Numbered from the stretch's first letter, positions 45,702 through 57,183 are shown. The stretch is DNA of 64,000 nt from Thozetella sp. PMI_491 (GCA_021432635.1 MU270017.1:1366566-1430565); one strand, 5' to 3'. The notes: generated by a model from the sequence alone, not told the origin. Program-made: numbers and translations.

Positions 45702-46940
45702 ATGGAAGCAGCAACGAACAATCTATCGAGCAGTGCCTTTAATCCAGGTCGTAGCCCCTACCGTGAAGTACCAGCATGGTACCTTGGTATTGTCTCTCTG
45801 GTAATACTCTATTTGACCCTCGTTCAGCTCCTCCGCTTCCGCGCGCTCCGCGGACTCCGACAGAAGTATGCCGCCTATATCGATAACCCATACCTACTCG
45901 ACTACAAGCAAGCCCAGGAGGTTATGCAGCTCTCACTCTTGCATGACATGCCGTTCCTCTTCGTCTTTGGAACTCAGTGGGCGCTCGTTAAGAGCTATGG
46001 CATCGCATCCGGGACACCTCTTCTCGTCAAAACCCGCCAGCTAGCCGATCCCTCCAAGGTAGGCAAGCGTGCGGAGGATACGGCAGTTTTCATTAGCGAG
46101 TTTCTCGCCGGGGATCTCGACAGCGAGAGGGGACGGCTTGCTATGGCGAAGCTGAATTGGATGCACCGCCGCTACCAGATCCTCGACACGGACTACGTCC
46201 ATACGCTCGCGCTGTTTGTGCTCGAGCCGCAGCGCTGGATTGAGAAGTACGAGTGGCGGTCGATGACGTACCTCGAAAAAGTGGCCCATTTCTTGTACTG
46301 GCGCGAGATTGGTCACCGCATGGGGTTTGGGGGCATCCCGGAGACGCTGGAGGAGCTCATGAAGTGGAAGGCAGAGTATGAGAAGACCCATTTGTATTTT
46401 GTCGAGTCCAACAAGATCGTCACGGATGCCACGGTGAACCTCTTCCTCCGCAGCATCCCAAAAGTCTTGCGCGGTTTCATCAAGACCCTGTTCGTTTCTT
46501 TCATTGACGAGAAGGAAGTAAGGGTGGCAATTGGATATCCAGATCCTCCGGCCTGGGCTGTGTTCCTCACTTCGGGCTTTTTCCGCCTGAGAGGCCTTGT
46601 CATTCGGCACTTCTTCCTCCCCCGGGCGAAGAAGCTCGACCCCCTCGGGAAGCCTGGGCCTGACGGGCGCTTATACCGTAGCGTCCAGTTTGTCGGTTTT
46701 GAGCCTTGGTACGTGGCGGATACGTGGTACAACAGGCTCGGCATGTGGCTCAAGTCTGGCGGCAGACTTGCCCCCGGAGAATCGTTCCAAAGCCGCGGCT
46801 TTCTGCCCGAAGAACTTGGACCGGCTGGGTTCGAAAAGATGTCGAGAGAGCCAGTGAAGGAGCAGGCGAAGGCTCTAGAGGAATATGTTCGCAATGGCGG
46901 GTCGCAAGGCGCTGGATGCCCCTTCAACTTTGGCTGGTGA
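45702..46940 (+). CDS. MpaB / rubber-oxygenase-type (DUF2236) ER-bound oxygenase
   Basis: A single exon encodes 412 residues. One membrane helix near the N-terminus (about 25-45, VPAWYLGIVSLVILYLTLVQ) should anchor it in the ER. The conserved core includes LADPSKVGKRAEDTAVF, KLNWMHRRYQI (His155 in the family's heme-ligand region), DYVHTLALFVLEPQRW and LYWREIGHRMG. Members of this family include MpaB, which cleaves a farnesyl chain oxidatively in mycophenolic acid synthesis, and bacterial rubber oxygenase, both heme-type oxygenases; most fungal members are uncharacterised. The C-terminal RSVQFVGFEPWYVADTW and a final CPFNFGW look intact. No prenylated-product pathway is evident next to it, so the substrate is unknown. 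Confidence 0.88.
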   Translation: MEAATNNLSSSAFNPGRSPYREVPAWYLGIVSLVILYLTLVQLLRFRALRGLRQKYAAYIDNPYLLDYKQAQEVMQLSLLHDMPFLFVFGTQWALVKSYGIASGTPLLVKTRQLADPSKVGKRAEDTAVFISEFLAGDLDSERGRLAMAKLNWMHRRYQILDTDYVHTLALFVLEPQRWIEKYEWRSMTYLEKVAHFLYWREIGHRMGFGGIPETLEELMKWKAEYEKTHLYFVESNKIVTDATVNLFLRSIPKVLRGFIKTLFVSFIDEKEVRVAIGYPDPPAWAVFLTSGFFRLRGLVIRHFFLPRAKKLDPLGKPGPDGRLYRSVQFVGFEPWYVADTWYNRLGMWLKSGGRLAPGESFQSRGFLPEELGPAGFEKMSREPVKEQAKALEEYVRNGGSQGAGCPFNFGW

Positions 46941-47357
46941 AGGCAATTGGTTCAGCAACTTAATTAAGCCGTTTATATAGGTTGTACTACCTCTAGGTAA
47001 GCAATAGTTTATGATTCGCATCTTATTTGTCGCTCCGTTCCCCACTTAGCCCCTTCAATCAGCAACTCGAGACTCGGGCTCGATCATCGTCATCGAGCCA
47101 CTCATGTCATTACACCGCGCCCTGCCCCTCCTGTCGTCTGTAAAGGGCGTTATGCCAGTTCTACTTTGGTATTTGACATGTTGTAGCTAAGCAAATTAGC
47201 TTGATAGATAATGCTGCTAGGGGCACACCTGCTTCAGGTACTATCATGGTGCGACTTATATCTAAGTCGTGTTTCTAGTCTATCCCTGTGCCAGTGGTGC
47301 TTCTATTGCAACGGTTGAACTCAGCGCAAGATTTAAAAGTATCGGGATAGTTCAAAT
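46941..47357. other. Spacer, 0.4 kb, no gene seen
   Basis: This lies between the MpaB-like gene and the decayed amine-oxidase gene. Nothing is recognised here. Confidence 0.45.
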
Positions 47358-48414
47358 ATGGCGGTCAACACCGATTTCCGCGTGGTGGTGATCATCGGCG
47401 CCGGGGTATTTGGTCTTAGCACTGCTTTGGAACTTAGGCGAAAGGGTTACACCTCTGTCGTGGCCCTCGATCGCTCCTTGCCCCCCGTTGCCGGATGGTT
47501 CGAGTGTCGACATCTCGCGGATCGCGCGTGTCGATTATGCAGAATTCCACTACGCTACCCTTACACGGGAGGCATACGAACTATGACTCACATCTGAGCT
47601 GCACCGCCCTGCATTTCACCCATCACCCGTCCTGCTAACGGCGCAAGATTCCGGAATCCCGAGTGTTTCGGGAAGGGAGCACCTAGAAAAGAATCTCAAG
47701 TCCTTGGGCATGCTCTGGAGAGAAACGCACACTCCCTTGGGCGTCCGACTACCTTCGCGTCTCCAATGGCGAGATGTCCGCACTGCAGAGACTTCCAATC
47801 ACAATGGATATGTCTAATGGGATGACCCTCTTTCCTCCTCACCCAGAGACAGGTTTTCTCAAGTTCATGCGTCACGGGCACGGCTACACCAACACCCAAA
47901 CGGACCTAGAGACAGGGAAGGCTTTCTCTGGTCTACCTCCCAAGCCATTCCTGAAGCGGTGGTCTTACATCCCGGAGTAAGGCATCCGTATTTTACAGGC
48001 CGGGATGGTCAAGTATCTCGGACCGGAGTGGGAAGGGTGCAAGTTTGACAAAGTTGGTATCTGCTAGTACACTGAGACGCCGAGGGGGATTTCATCATCG
48101 ATGGGCATTCATATCCCAGCAATATGTTTGTAGCAACGGGCGGCAGCGACCACGCTTACAAGTTTTTGCTGGTGCTCAGAAAGTACGCCGTCCAGGCACT
48201 AGAAGGGAAGCGGCGGCCCGAACTCAGAGAGAAATGGAAACTAGACGAAACTCGCCTGGACGGTCAGGAGTTTGTAGGGGATAAGAGCAGAGGAGGACCG
48301 TCTTGGCGGGAGTTTACCAGCGAAGAAAAGAGCAACTCGCGTCTTAAGGCCAATTTTGTGTCTTTTTTTAGCCAGTGGTTGAATGCAATGAAGCTCTATA
48401 AGAAGCCAAAGTAG
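47358..48414 (+). pseudogene. Decayed fructosyl-amino-acid oxidase (FAD amine oxidase) gene
   Basis: The start is intact: VVVIIGAGVFGLSTALELRRKGY is a dinucleotide-binding fold (shown here by its core IIGAGVFGLSTALELR), then VALDRSLPPV. The frame then shifts near 47490, and the next frame continues DGSSVDISRIARVDYAEFHY and REAYEL, ending in TGA where the family has Trp. Later pieces in other frames include ISNGMTLFPPHPETG-like sequence around 47820, then MFVATGGSDHAYKFL and GKRRPELREKWKLDE, which are near the normal C-terminal part. Several intervening family segments are missing or scrambled. The parent enzyme oxidises glycated amino acids with FAD and is peroxisomal or cytosolic. The gene looks dead by at least one frameshift, one or more stops and internal loss. 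Confidence 0.8.
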
Positions 48415-48755
48415 TTGGTACTAGCACCCGTTCGCTCTCGTTCCCACCGTTACGGTACTTCTAGACCCTCCTGGGCTCTGGAGAGCGCGATTGGTCATGT
48501 CTCAGCCCGGGCCCCATAATAACTAACGGCCTTCCTCGGATCCTAGACCCGGAAGCGGCCAGAACCTTCCACGGAACTTCTTGTTTGGTCGCTTTAGGTT
48601 GTAAGTCGATCGGCGGGGCTTCAGCATAGCTCCATTGAACCCTGATCAACGGGATCGGCAGGCCGAGTGCGAGAAGAAACTGACCTCTTAGCGGCCACAT
48701 CAGCGGACCGCCTGATAGCCGAAAAATACCATAACCCCTCTTTTGTGCTCAATTG
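48415..48755. other. Spacer, 0.34 kb, no gene seen
   Basis: This lies between the decayed oxidase and the OXNAD1-like gene and is the likely promoter of the latter. Confidence 0.45.
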
Positions 48756-49762
48756 ATGCCCAACATGAGCAAGGAGAGCCACCTAGAGAGGACAGCCAAG
48801 GAGCCACGGGACTCAGTGAGACCCCTGCTTGTACCACCGCTTCGTGCATACTAACTTATGCCGTTCAAAGACGCTCCATCCCGTCATCGTCAAGAGGATC
48901 GACCAGATCAATGACTCGATCCGCGTCTTCCGTCTCGCGATTCCAAACAAGGGAACCATAGAGGTATACACTCACACTGTCTTTTTGTTGCCTCGGTCCC
49001 CTCACTCGTCTTGCACCACAGTTCCTGCCAGGGCAATGGCTTGACGTCTATGTGCCGACCGTGTCCAAAGCTGGTGGCTTCACTATCACCTCGTCGCCGT
49101 CCAAGGCGGTACCGAAAGGGGATGATGCCGGATACATCGAGCTAGCCATCCAGAAATCCCCAGACAACCCGCCAGCCATCTGGCTCTGGCAGCCGGAGGC
49201 CGACGTTCTCGGCGCAGAACTGAACGTCCGGGTCGGCGGCAGCTTCGTCTGGCCACCTGCCGGGATCACAGTCCCTTCCCTACGCAGGGTCGTCTTCGCT
49301 GCCGGTGGCGTCGGCATCAATCCCCTGATGAGCATGTTGAGTGCCCTGGGCGAGGAACCCGAGGAGTCATTGCCGGATCTGGAGGTTCACATGCTGTACT
49401 CGATGAAAGACCCGGGCGGGGAGAGGCTCGCAGACGAGATCCTGTTCCTGGAACGCATCGCGACCATCTTCGCGAGGGAGAAGGTACAGGGGAGCCTCAA
49501 ATTATTTCTCACCGGAGGCATCGAGGCCGGCACAGGTGACAGCAGCCAAGACATTGTATCGTGCAACGAGGTGGATGTGCCCTTCCTCCGGCGCAGAATC
49601 GCGACCAGTGATATTGCGGAAGCAATCGGGGAGCACAGAACAGCGGCTGTCGTATATGTCTGCGGCGTACCTACCATGACAGACCGCTTCATAGCCGAAC
49701 TTAGTGCCCCGGGCAGCCTAGGCTTAGATACTAGTCGGGTACTGTACGAGAAGTGGTGGTAG
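48756..49762 (+). CDS. OXNAD1-like flavin/NAD(P)-binding oxidoreductase
   Basis: Exons 48756-48815, 48871-48963 and 49022-49762 give 297 residues. The first exon (MPNMSKESHLERTAKEPRDS) is joined by an intron with GTGAGA and ACTAAC to TLHPVIVKRIDQINDSIRVF. The next junction restores FLPGQWLDVYVPTVSKAGGF, the FAD-contact segment of ferredoxin-reductase-like enzymes, followed by TITSSP. VVFAAGGVGINPLMSML is the NAD(P)-binding loop, and YVCGVPTMTDRF near the end is the usual nicotinamide-side motif. Human OXNAD1 is its best known relative; fungal homologues are uncharacterised. It may pass electrons from NAD(P)H to an unknown acceptor. A mitochondrial location is possible from relatives, but the N-terminus here is not a clear presequence. 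A second in-frame ATG lies three codons downstream. Confidence 0.87.
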
Positions 49763-50802
49763 GGCCCCTCAGGCTAGTGTGAAATGTACCCACTTCAATA
49801 TGGAAGAAGCCGTTCCGTATTTCGAGTATACAGTAACTTACCAGTATACCTTGAACCTTGTAGCTCGAGCTATTCCTAATCGTCCAAGATGGCTAAGGAC
49901 GGCGAGACTATTCCCAGTCCATAGTCCTTACGGTAGTGACATTCCGATCATAAGGGCCGGTTGCTCGATCGAATGATTCTGGTAGCTAGGTTGACACCAC
50001 GTTGGTGATTAGGGTCGAGCTGTAGCTGTAAGTCAGGAAGACAAGGCACCTTGGCATACCGATGGCCCCAGGAGACATCATCGTCGGGAGTTGTCATTGG
50101 GAGTTGCTGGGTCATGGGATACCTGACCCACCGTTTGAGAAAGGCGCCTACAGCCACGACCACAGGGACCGGGGAGAGATGTCGTAGTCGAGTTCGATAC
50201 GTAGTGATGCACCATGACGAGCGAGGAACACACGCGGTGTAGTGGAGCTCTGGTCGGACATAGCTATCTGACTAGGGTACATGGGTAGGTTATCTTTTTT
50301 TTTAAAAACTGGGCCAAAGTGGACCAAATCCGCCGGGTAATTTTTTTTCGGCCTTCAGAGATGGTTGCGGCATATCCTAGACTAGCAAAGCCGTCGCCGC
50401 AGTGGAGCCCGGCAGCCCGAGTTCCGACCTTCGGTGAGGGGCCACAAAAGTATAGCCTGTAGGCATGCTCCAGGCCCGTCCGATCCGCTTCAGTGCTGCT
50501 CGGCTGGCCCAATCCGGCGCGGCACCTCTAGAACGGTCCCTGGCCCACGATACGATATCAGCAGTGCCAGGGCTAGCGGACTGACTATTGCTGCCGTATG
50601 GCGCGCGCGACTGTACCTGTGGGACCTTGGGTAGACCACTTTTATGCAAAGCCTGCGTCCGACCTTCGCAGCCGTCATGATCGCTCGGTATAAAACTGGA
50701 TAGGGGGTTTGCCCCTCGCTCGCGCTCCTTCGCAATTGCTGACCGCCGAGCCGTTTGTGAATAGCGGTTTCCCCTACATGTAAACCTCCCAAGACACACA
50801 CA
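49763..50802. other. Intergenic, 1.0 kb, no gene seen
   Basis: No coding signal is found. The end carries the leader of the MFS gene with CACACACAATGG around the start. Confidence 0.45.
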
Positions 50803-52753
50803 ATGGCGACAGTAACGACTACAGTAGTTGAATTTCAAGAACCCCCGCGGAACCTCGAGCAGTCAAAACACCCTCGCCCTGTTCTGCGAGAACTCCCGGG
50901 GACACCTTCGGTGTCTCGCGCGGCGTCGAACCCCCCTACGTCGCCGCCGTCGCCTGCTCCAAGTGCCAGGCGGATCTTCAATGCCGCCCAGCCCAAGAAC
51001 CTCAGTCCTTCTTCGCGCTTTTTCGTCATCTTTTTCATCGTGGCAGCGAATCTCTCCCAGGTAAGTTTGCCTCTTGCACATATTAGTGACGTGCATGCAT
51101 CCCAGTAAATAGTAAATAGGCAACTGACTCTAGACCTAGTTCATCATCAACTTCCTCACGTTCTCTACCGGGTTCTACTTGACAAACCAGCTCGGGCGGC
51201 ATGGAAGTCCGTCGGAGTCGACATGGATGGCCGCATCGTACTCGTGAGCAATTAACCACACGGTCTAGTAACCACTTTGGGCGCCTTCATGCTAAACTCG
51301 GACGCCAGGCTCACCCAAGGATCGTTCGTCCTCGTGAGCGGGAGGCTAGGGGCTATCTACGGCCACCAGCCCGTACTCATGATTGGCGGAGCCATCATGA
51401 CCTTGTTTACCTTGCTCAGCGGGTTCTCCACCAATTTTGAAATGATGGTTGCCATGCGTGCATTGACTGGCATTGGGGGTGGTATGGTGACCCCCAACGC
51501 TGTGGCGATCTTGACGATGATGGTCCCTCCAGGGAGGACGCGCAACATCACCATGAGCATGTTTGGTGCCGCCGCTCCAACCGGCGGGTGGCTAGGCGCG
51601 CTATTTTCTGGCCTGTTCGTCCAGTATACCTCATGGCGATATCTCTTCTACTTTTCGTACGTGCATGACTTCGTCCCCACTAATCAACGCGTCGGTTCTG
51701 ACGACAGTTAGTGCTGCCCTAACTGCAGCGATCTTCATCGGGCTGTATGTGCTTATCCCGAGGGAGATTCCCGTCGATAAAGGGGGGAAGATCGACTACT
51801 TAGGTGCTTTCCTCGGCGTAAGCAGCCTCATGCTCTTCAACTTTGTTTGGAAGTAAGTTCAAAGTCCTCTGGCTTTCCAACGGCGGATTATTGACCGACC
51901 AAATAGTCAAGCGCCGTCGGTGGGCTGGCAAACGGCCTCCGAGATCGGTTGCCTAATCCTTTCCCTTGTCATGTTCACAGGCTTCTTGGTCTGGGAAAGC
52001 AAGTTCGCCGCGCATCCCATCATGCCTCTCACCATCTTCCGCGCTCCGACCTTCACAGCACTGATCTTCGTGGTGCTTCTGAGTTATATGTCCTTTGGCA
52101 TCTCATTGTGGTACATGCTCGCATGGCAAGAGCTCCTTCGCGGCTGGACGGTCCTCGAGGTGGCCTGGGGGTGGATTCCTTTCGGTATTGGTGCCAACGC
52201 AGCTGTTCTGCTTGCCGCCTGGCTGATGCCGCGGCTTGCTGCGCAATGGATCATGGCGATCGGCGTCGTCGCCACGCTGATCACCAACCTCTTGCTAGCC
52301 ACCATGCCGGAGCAGCAGAACTACTGGGCTCAAGTGTTCCCAGCGACCCTGATCAGCTCCATCTGCCCTGACTTTGTCTACGTGGCAGCCCAGCTCATCG
52401 CAAGCAACAGCGTCAGCCGAAAACAGCAAGGCATCGCCGGTAGCCTCATTGGCACGCTCAACTTGTACGGCAATTCCCTAGGCCTGGGATTCGCGGGCCT
52501 CATCGAGACGGAAGTAGCGAAGTATCCGGGGGCCACCACGGTCTACGGATACCGCGCTGCTCTTTTATTTGGCTTCGCACTGGCCGTTGTTGGCCTGGCT
52601 CTCGATTTTGCCTGGGTGAGGATGCCCAAGGACGAGAGGGAAGGATGGAACGAAGACGAGGCGGACGCGACAGCGGTGGAGCTGGTTGTCCCTGTGGCGG
52701 CCACTGGAGTTGATACCAGTGAGCGCGCCAACGCCAGTGTGGCCTTGGCTTGA
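50803..52753 (+). CDS. MFS exporter, DHA2-type drug:H+ antiporter
   Basis: Exons 50803-51060, 51140-51243, 51309-51656, 51712-51852 and 51907-52753 give 565 residues. A Pro/Ser-rich cytosolic N-terminus (about 70 residues) precedes the helices. GRLGAIYGHQ between helices 2 and 3, the helix-4/5 region with ALTGIGGGMVTPNA, and the PTGGWLGALFSG segment match the aminotriazole-resistance branch of fungal DHA2 antiporters. Twelve to fourteen membrane helices are expected in the plasma membrane, exporting small toxic compounds against protons. The C-terminal tail is acidic, then Ala/Val-rich. All four introns have good sites, and the junction at 51243/51309 restores AASYSLTQGSFVL. A role in exporting a product of neighbouring oxidoreductases would be speculation. 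Confidence 0.92.
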
Positions 52754-53052
52754 ATTGTAGGTTTGATTCTGAGGCGTTGGCAAAGTTGATTTGGGTACCG
52801 AGGAAAACCGGTTCTGATCTACAATCATTGGGCACACAGAACCCGAAGCTAATTAATTACTACCTGCACCTTAAACATCACCCGGCTGGTATATAGAAGT
52901 GAAGTTGCTCGCCGTGATTTGTGTACTGCTCTATTGTATGTCGTCTATCATCTATCATCTACCAGCCATCTCGTAGTCCCTCTATCCTGTAGCGCTCTAT
53001 CGTCTATTCTATAATGCCATTATGCAGCCCTCTACCCCGCTGCAAGCCATCT

Positions 53053-54225
53053 TCATGCCCAGCCAATCCTGAAAAGCTTATAGCCGACCTCATCCGCTCG
53101 TCCAACCCCTCTTCGATACTTCACTCGCTCCATGTCCAAGATTTTCAAGACCCGCCCGTCCTCTGCCGCAGGGCACGCCTGTATATCCGCAAAGGCTGCT
53201 TCCACTGTGTCGCCGATTCCCTCGAATTTGCCGTTGGGCCGTACGGAAACCATAAGCCAGAACACCCCATCCGGCGCAAGCAGGCAGCCGGCACAGTCTC
53301 GTAGCCAGACGGCGTGCTCGAGGGCATACACCACGTCTGCAGCGATCAGCATCTTGGCTGGCATATCGAGAGGCGGGGCCCGTGAAGGGGCAGACCAGTC
53401 AAGAAGACAGGCTGAGACTGGAGCTGCAGGCTCTTGCGTGGCCAGGTGCGCGGCGATGTTGGCATCCAGATTCCTCAGCACAGTTGGGTGGTAGTCGGTA
53501 GCCACCACGGATGGGCACTTCTCCATGGTATGGGGGAGGAGGCTCGACAAAACCAGGCTGACGAGACCGGTCCCCGCGCCAAGCTCGACGACCCGGCTGT
53601 TTGCATCCAGCATGGTCGCATCTAGGCCGAAGCTATGGGGAGAGTTGCAGAGGATTTCGGACAGGACGACGGACGCGCCCCAGGTCTGCAGGCCTACGTC
53701 GGTGTGGTCGTCGCCCATCTGCATCGGCGTGTCGTGCAGCACGGCCTTGATCTTGACCTGGTCCTGGCCTTCCAGCGCGAACGCGAACTCGCGCTTCATC
53801 CCCGGGTCACGGTCCTCGGCCGTGTCGACATCTTCCCTGCCGGCCAAGCTCGACAGGACGAGGCAGGCGTCGTCGACGAAGCGCTGACACGTCTCCTCGT
53901 CGAGGGGGAGCTCCTCGGCGCGGCCGACAAAGCCCGTAAGCCAGCGCTCGGCGAAGCCGCGCTCTATGGCGTCGGCGCGCAGGGCTTCCGCCCGGTTCGC
54001 GAGTTCCTCGTCATCACCGTCGTCTTCAGAGGCGTATCCGGAGTCGACGGCCTGGGCGCTGTGCTTCGCGTGGGCGGCAAAGTCCAGCAGGTTGGGTAGC
54101 GGACAGTAGATCTGGTGGAGGTTGCGCAGAGCGTGCGCGATCTTTTCTTCCGTTAGATCCTCGACTCGGCGCAACGACGGCAGGCAGGCGGACGGCGGCA
54201 CCAGGTGCCGCAGAGTCGGGCTCAT
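53053..54225 (-). CDS. METTL21-type (Methyltransf_16) seven-beta-strand methyltransferase
   Basis: A single exon encodes 390 residues. The SAM-binding core starts after the family tag LQTWGAS (180-185): VVELGAGTGLVSLVL (motif I, 212-226), VVATDYHPTVLRNLDANI (motif post I) and MLIAADVVYALEH. The N-terminal half (1-150), with LTEEKIAHALRNLHQIYCP and an acidic patch, is found in the fungal branch of this group. Characterised members methylate lysines on translation factors and chaperones in the cytosol; the target of this branch is not known to me. The last part (VKYRRGVGRADEVGYKLFRIGW) completes the fold. The gene converges on the MFS exporter with under 300 bases between stops. Confidence 0.9.
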   Translation of the reverse strand: MSPTLRHLVPPSACLPSLRRVEDLTEEKIAHALRNLHQIYCPLPNLLDFAAHAKHSAQAVDSGYASEDDGDDEELANRAEALRADAIERGFAERWLTGFVGRAEELPLDEETCQRFVDDACLVLSSLAGREDVDTAEDRDPGMKREFAFALEGQDQVKIKAVLHDTPMQMGDDHTDVGLQTWGASVVLSEILCNSPHSFGLDATMLDANSRVVELGAGTGLVSLVLSSLLPHTMEKCPSVVATDYHPTVLRNLDANIAAHLATQEPAAPVSACLLDWSAPSRAPPLDMPAKMLIAADVVYALEHAVWLRDCAGCLLAPDGVFWLMVSVRPNGKFEGIGDTVEAAFADIQACPAAEDGRVLKILDMERVKYRRGVGRADEVGYKLFRIGWA

Positions 54226-55040
54226 GGAGCGCGATGCGATAAGGCGTAGGTGGGCCTGACAGCGAGCGTTGACTGCGCCGAGCGAGTGGGATGCAGGATC
54301 TCGGGGGTAATCGCAAGCGTTATCGGCATTTCGAGGCTGGGGGTTGTGCGTTTGGCGGTCAGAGTTTCAGGAGGTGACGAGATAGGGCCGCTTACCGGCC
54401 CACGTGGGCCGAACCAGGGGCAAATAAATTTTTGACGCTATCGTGAGCCGTGCCGGAGCGTCGCGCGGCCAGGCCTGGGTCTAGCCCCAGATCCGCTTTA
54501 AATGTAGCTCGGGGATCCTGGAGAAATGCAGCCGCGACAAGAGGGATAGATTGCAGATAAGGAAGAGAGGGGCAGAAAGTTGGGACGGTGTCGCATACCC
54601 CCTGTACATATGTAAAGAAGGATGACCGCCTGTGATTCTCAGATAAGAATACCATTTGGCTTTTGTTTACTTGGTGCTCCTCGTTCTCAGCCCCTGACTA
54701 TCCAGTTGGCGGCCCAACTAAGCCTGAGGTACGAAGCCAGCCACCCCACCGGACTAAGAGCCCTTATCTTTATCCAGCAAGTCGAAGGCCTAGGGCGATG
54801 TACTCCTCCCCCCGTGACAGGGCAGCAAAAGTTCTATCACTATGCGACGTTGAGTCAATTCCGCTTGCTATAGATGTGGGGCGAGATGCGATAAAATAGA
54901 GATGCTTTCCAACACCATCTACCGAGGTATATATAAACTCCTGACAGTTTCCCCAAGACCGTACAGCATAGACCAAAAAATAAACCAATTTTCGTATCAA
55001 CACATTATTCCTGTTCCGCGTACGCCCGCCTTTCCATGCT
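54226..55040. other. Spacer, 0.8 kb, no gene seen
   Basis: This is the promoter region of the methyltransferase and the 3' region of the cupredoxin gene, both on the minus strand. Nothing else is recognised. Confidence 0.45.
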
Positions 55041-57183
55041 TCACGGCTGGCCGATCCAGACCATCTGGGGTCCGGCGATGGTCGCCGATGCGACATCTTG
55101 AAGCTTGCCATCGTTCTTGCTCACCAGGACGACCCAGACGTGGCCGTAGAGCCCGTCGGGCACCTTGGCATTCGCACTCGAATCCACCTGGGTGTACTGG
55201 AGGCTTCCCCATGGTCCGATCCATGCAATCCACTGGGATCCCTGGCTTCCGGTCGTCTGGATGGTGATCTGGTTGACCCGGCCGTCGCTGCCCTTGGTCG
55301 TGGTGGTGACGGTCAGGGGCGGGTACGGCTTGTCGGGCACGCCGTTGAGCTTGCCGGGGCACTGTCCGACCCAGGTGTTGGCGGCGTAGCTGTATGCCAG
55401 CTCCATGGGGATCATGACCTCACGGACAGCGGATGCAGCCAAATGGTTCTGCATCATGTTGACAACGGCGGTCATACGCGCCTTAGCACCGACCTGAGTG
55501 GTGAGCGCAGGCACAAGCCACGGGTCAGCAACCGCGACAAGCGAGCTGACGTCGATGAGCACGCCAATCTCGAGGAGAAGGAGCGCCAGGACCGCGCTGA
55601 GGAAGGCGTCAACCGAGGTGGGCAGGTTGTACTGGCACTTGTCCATGATGGTCTTGCCGTAGTGCCGCAGCGAGTCAGTCGAGGTCGAGCGGTGCACAAG
55701 GGCCTGCGCCGCCATTGAGCCGATGGTGTTGACAATGCTCTTGGGGTAAGTGCCCTTCCAGGCTCCATCGTTCAGCTTGCCGTAGCCATCGTAGAGCACC
55801 TCAAGCAGGATGTTGTCGAGCCACTCCAGCAAGTAGAGCGCGTTGGTGGCATTGTCAGAAATCTGAGAGCCCCAGTTATAGTTCATCGGCTGGGAACCGC
55901 CAGCCATGCCCCAGTCAGTCGACGTGGTGTTTTCGCCAGGCTTCGGAGCGTTGCCACCCAAAGTGTAGTTGCCGGAGCCAGATCCATCGCTACTGCTGGC
56001 ACCGGTGAAGACAGCGCCATGGAAGCTCGAGACGACCTGACCATTGAACGTGAATGTACCGTAGAGCGGGGCATCCGGAGGAATGGTGCTGCCCGATGCC
56101 TTCGCCGCGAGCGCCTTAAAGCTGTCGATCGTCTTGTCGCCCGAAGTCGCACTACGCATGGTTAGACGTGAGACTACGAAGGCCCTGAAAGCTGCCAGGG
56201 AGCTGCGGCGGGATACTCACGCGTTGATCGCGCCGACCATGCCGCTTTGGCAATGATTGCCGGTGGTCTGGGCGCAGTAGAACCAGATGGGCTTGGTATC
56301 CGGAACGACAATCTCGAAGATGGCCCCGGAAGGGCTTGCAGTTGTCGGCACGAAACCTGAGGAGAAACCGTTGCTCAGAGGGTGGCACGGGTCCTCAAAG
56401 GAAGACTGGACGACGGAATGGTTCTAACCCCAGAGTCAGCGTCGAGTGCGTCTTTTTCAAGTAGGCATGGTGCCAATCTCACCTTCGGGTTGTAGCTGAA
56501 CTGGACGTATGTGCCTGGAAGCTCCTGGAAGCTAGGAGGGCTGAATTCGAGCTTCCCGTCGACACCGACGATGACAGCCTTGATGCGCTTTCCACCGGCA
56601 GGGTTGGGACTAGCTGGCGATGTGCTTGTGCCAGTTCCCGCTGCCGCCTGCTTGAACGCATCGAGCGTGTTGCCGCTCGAAGGGCTGGTCTAGTTGTTAG
56701 CAGGCAGACTTATAAAATGGGAGCTGGGCCCCCCAGGGCTGCTACGCACGCGTTGATGGAATGGACCATGCCCTGCTGGCAGTGGTTGCCATTTGTCTGG
56801 GAGCAGTAGGCCCAGAGCGGCTTCGAGGTGTCATTAACCGTGATGGTGAATGTAGTTGTGGAGGCGACGTCCTGGGAGTCGCTGGGCGTGAAGCCCGAGA
56901 AGAACCCGCCGTCCAGTGGATGGCAGGGCGCCGCAAAGCTTGCTTGGACCACGGAGTGGTTCTAGATACGCGTGAGTCTTGTCCCAACTCTATCCTTCCC
57001 GTGGGAGAGGTGGCGCACCTTGGCAAAGAACTGGTATGTGACTGTATCGCCGGCGGCGGCGGTCAAGTTGGGCGGGTCGAAGGCAAGCTGGCCGCCTTTG
57101 CCGACTGTGACAACATGGTTGGCGGCTTCAGCGAGCGAGGCGAGCAGCGCCAGGGGCAGGAGAGAGAGCAACGACGACAGCAT
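55041..57183 (-). CDS. Secreted protein with two cupredoxin domains and a long unidentified C-terminal region
   Basis: Exons 57183-57019, 56961-56750, 56684-56483, 56423-56221 and 56151-55041 give 630 residues. A signal peptide (MLSSLLSLLPLALLASLAEA) leads into two plastocyanin-like domains. Domain 1 has putative copper ligands His57, Cys108, His115 and Met120. Domain 2 has His195, Cys243, His250 and Met255. Both also keep the paired cysteines of PCHPL and NHCQ. Two introns fall at the same place in each domain, just before NHSVVQ and just after the MV-x-x-INA segment, which is direct evidence of tandem duplication. Residues 262-630 are helix-rich with an apolar stretch near LSAVLALLLLEIGVLIDV; I do not recognise the fold. 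The protein is probably cell-surface or extracellular. The second intron acceptor was chosen (CCAG before 56684) because it alone keeps frame. Confidence 0.87.

Noticed and set aside
37876-52753. A secondary-metabolite gene cluster (GMC oxidoreductase, MpaB-like oxygenase, flavin reductase, MFS exporter)
   Set aside because: No backbone synthase, prenyltransferase or cluster regulator is in the stretch, and two members between them are pseudogenes or unrelated secreted proteins.
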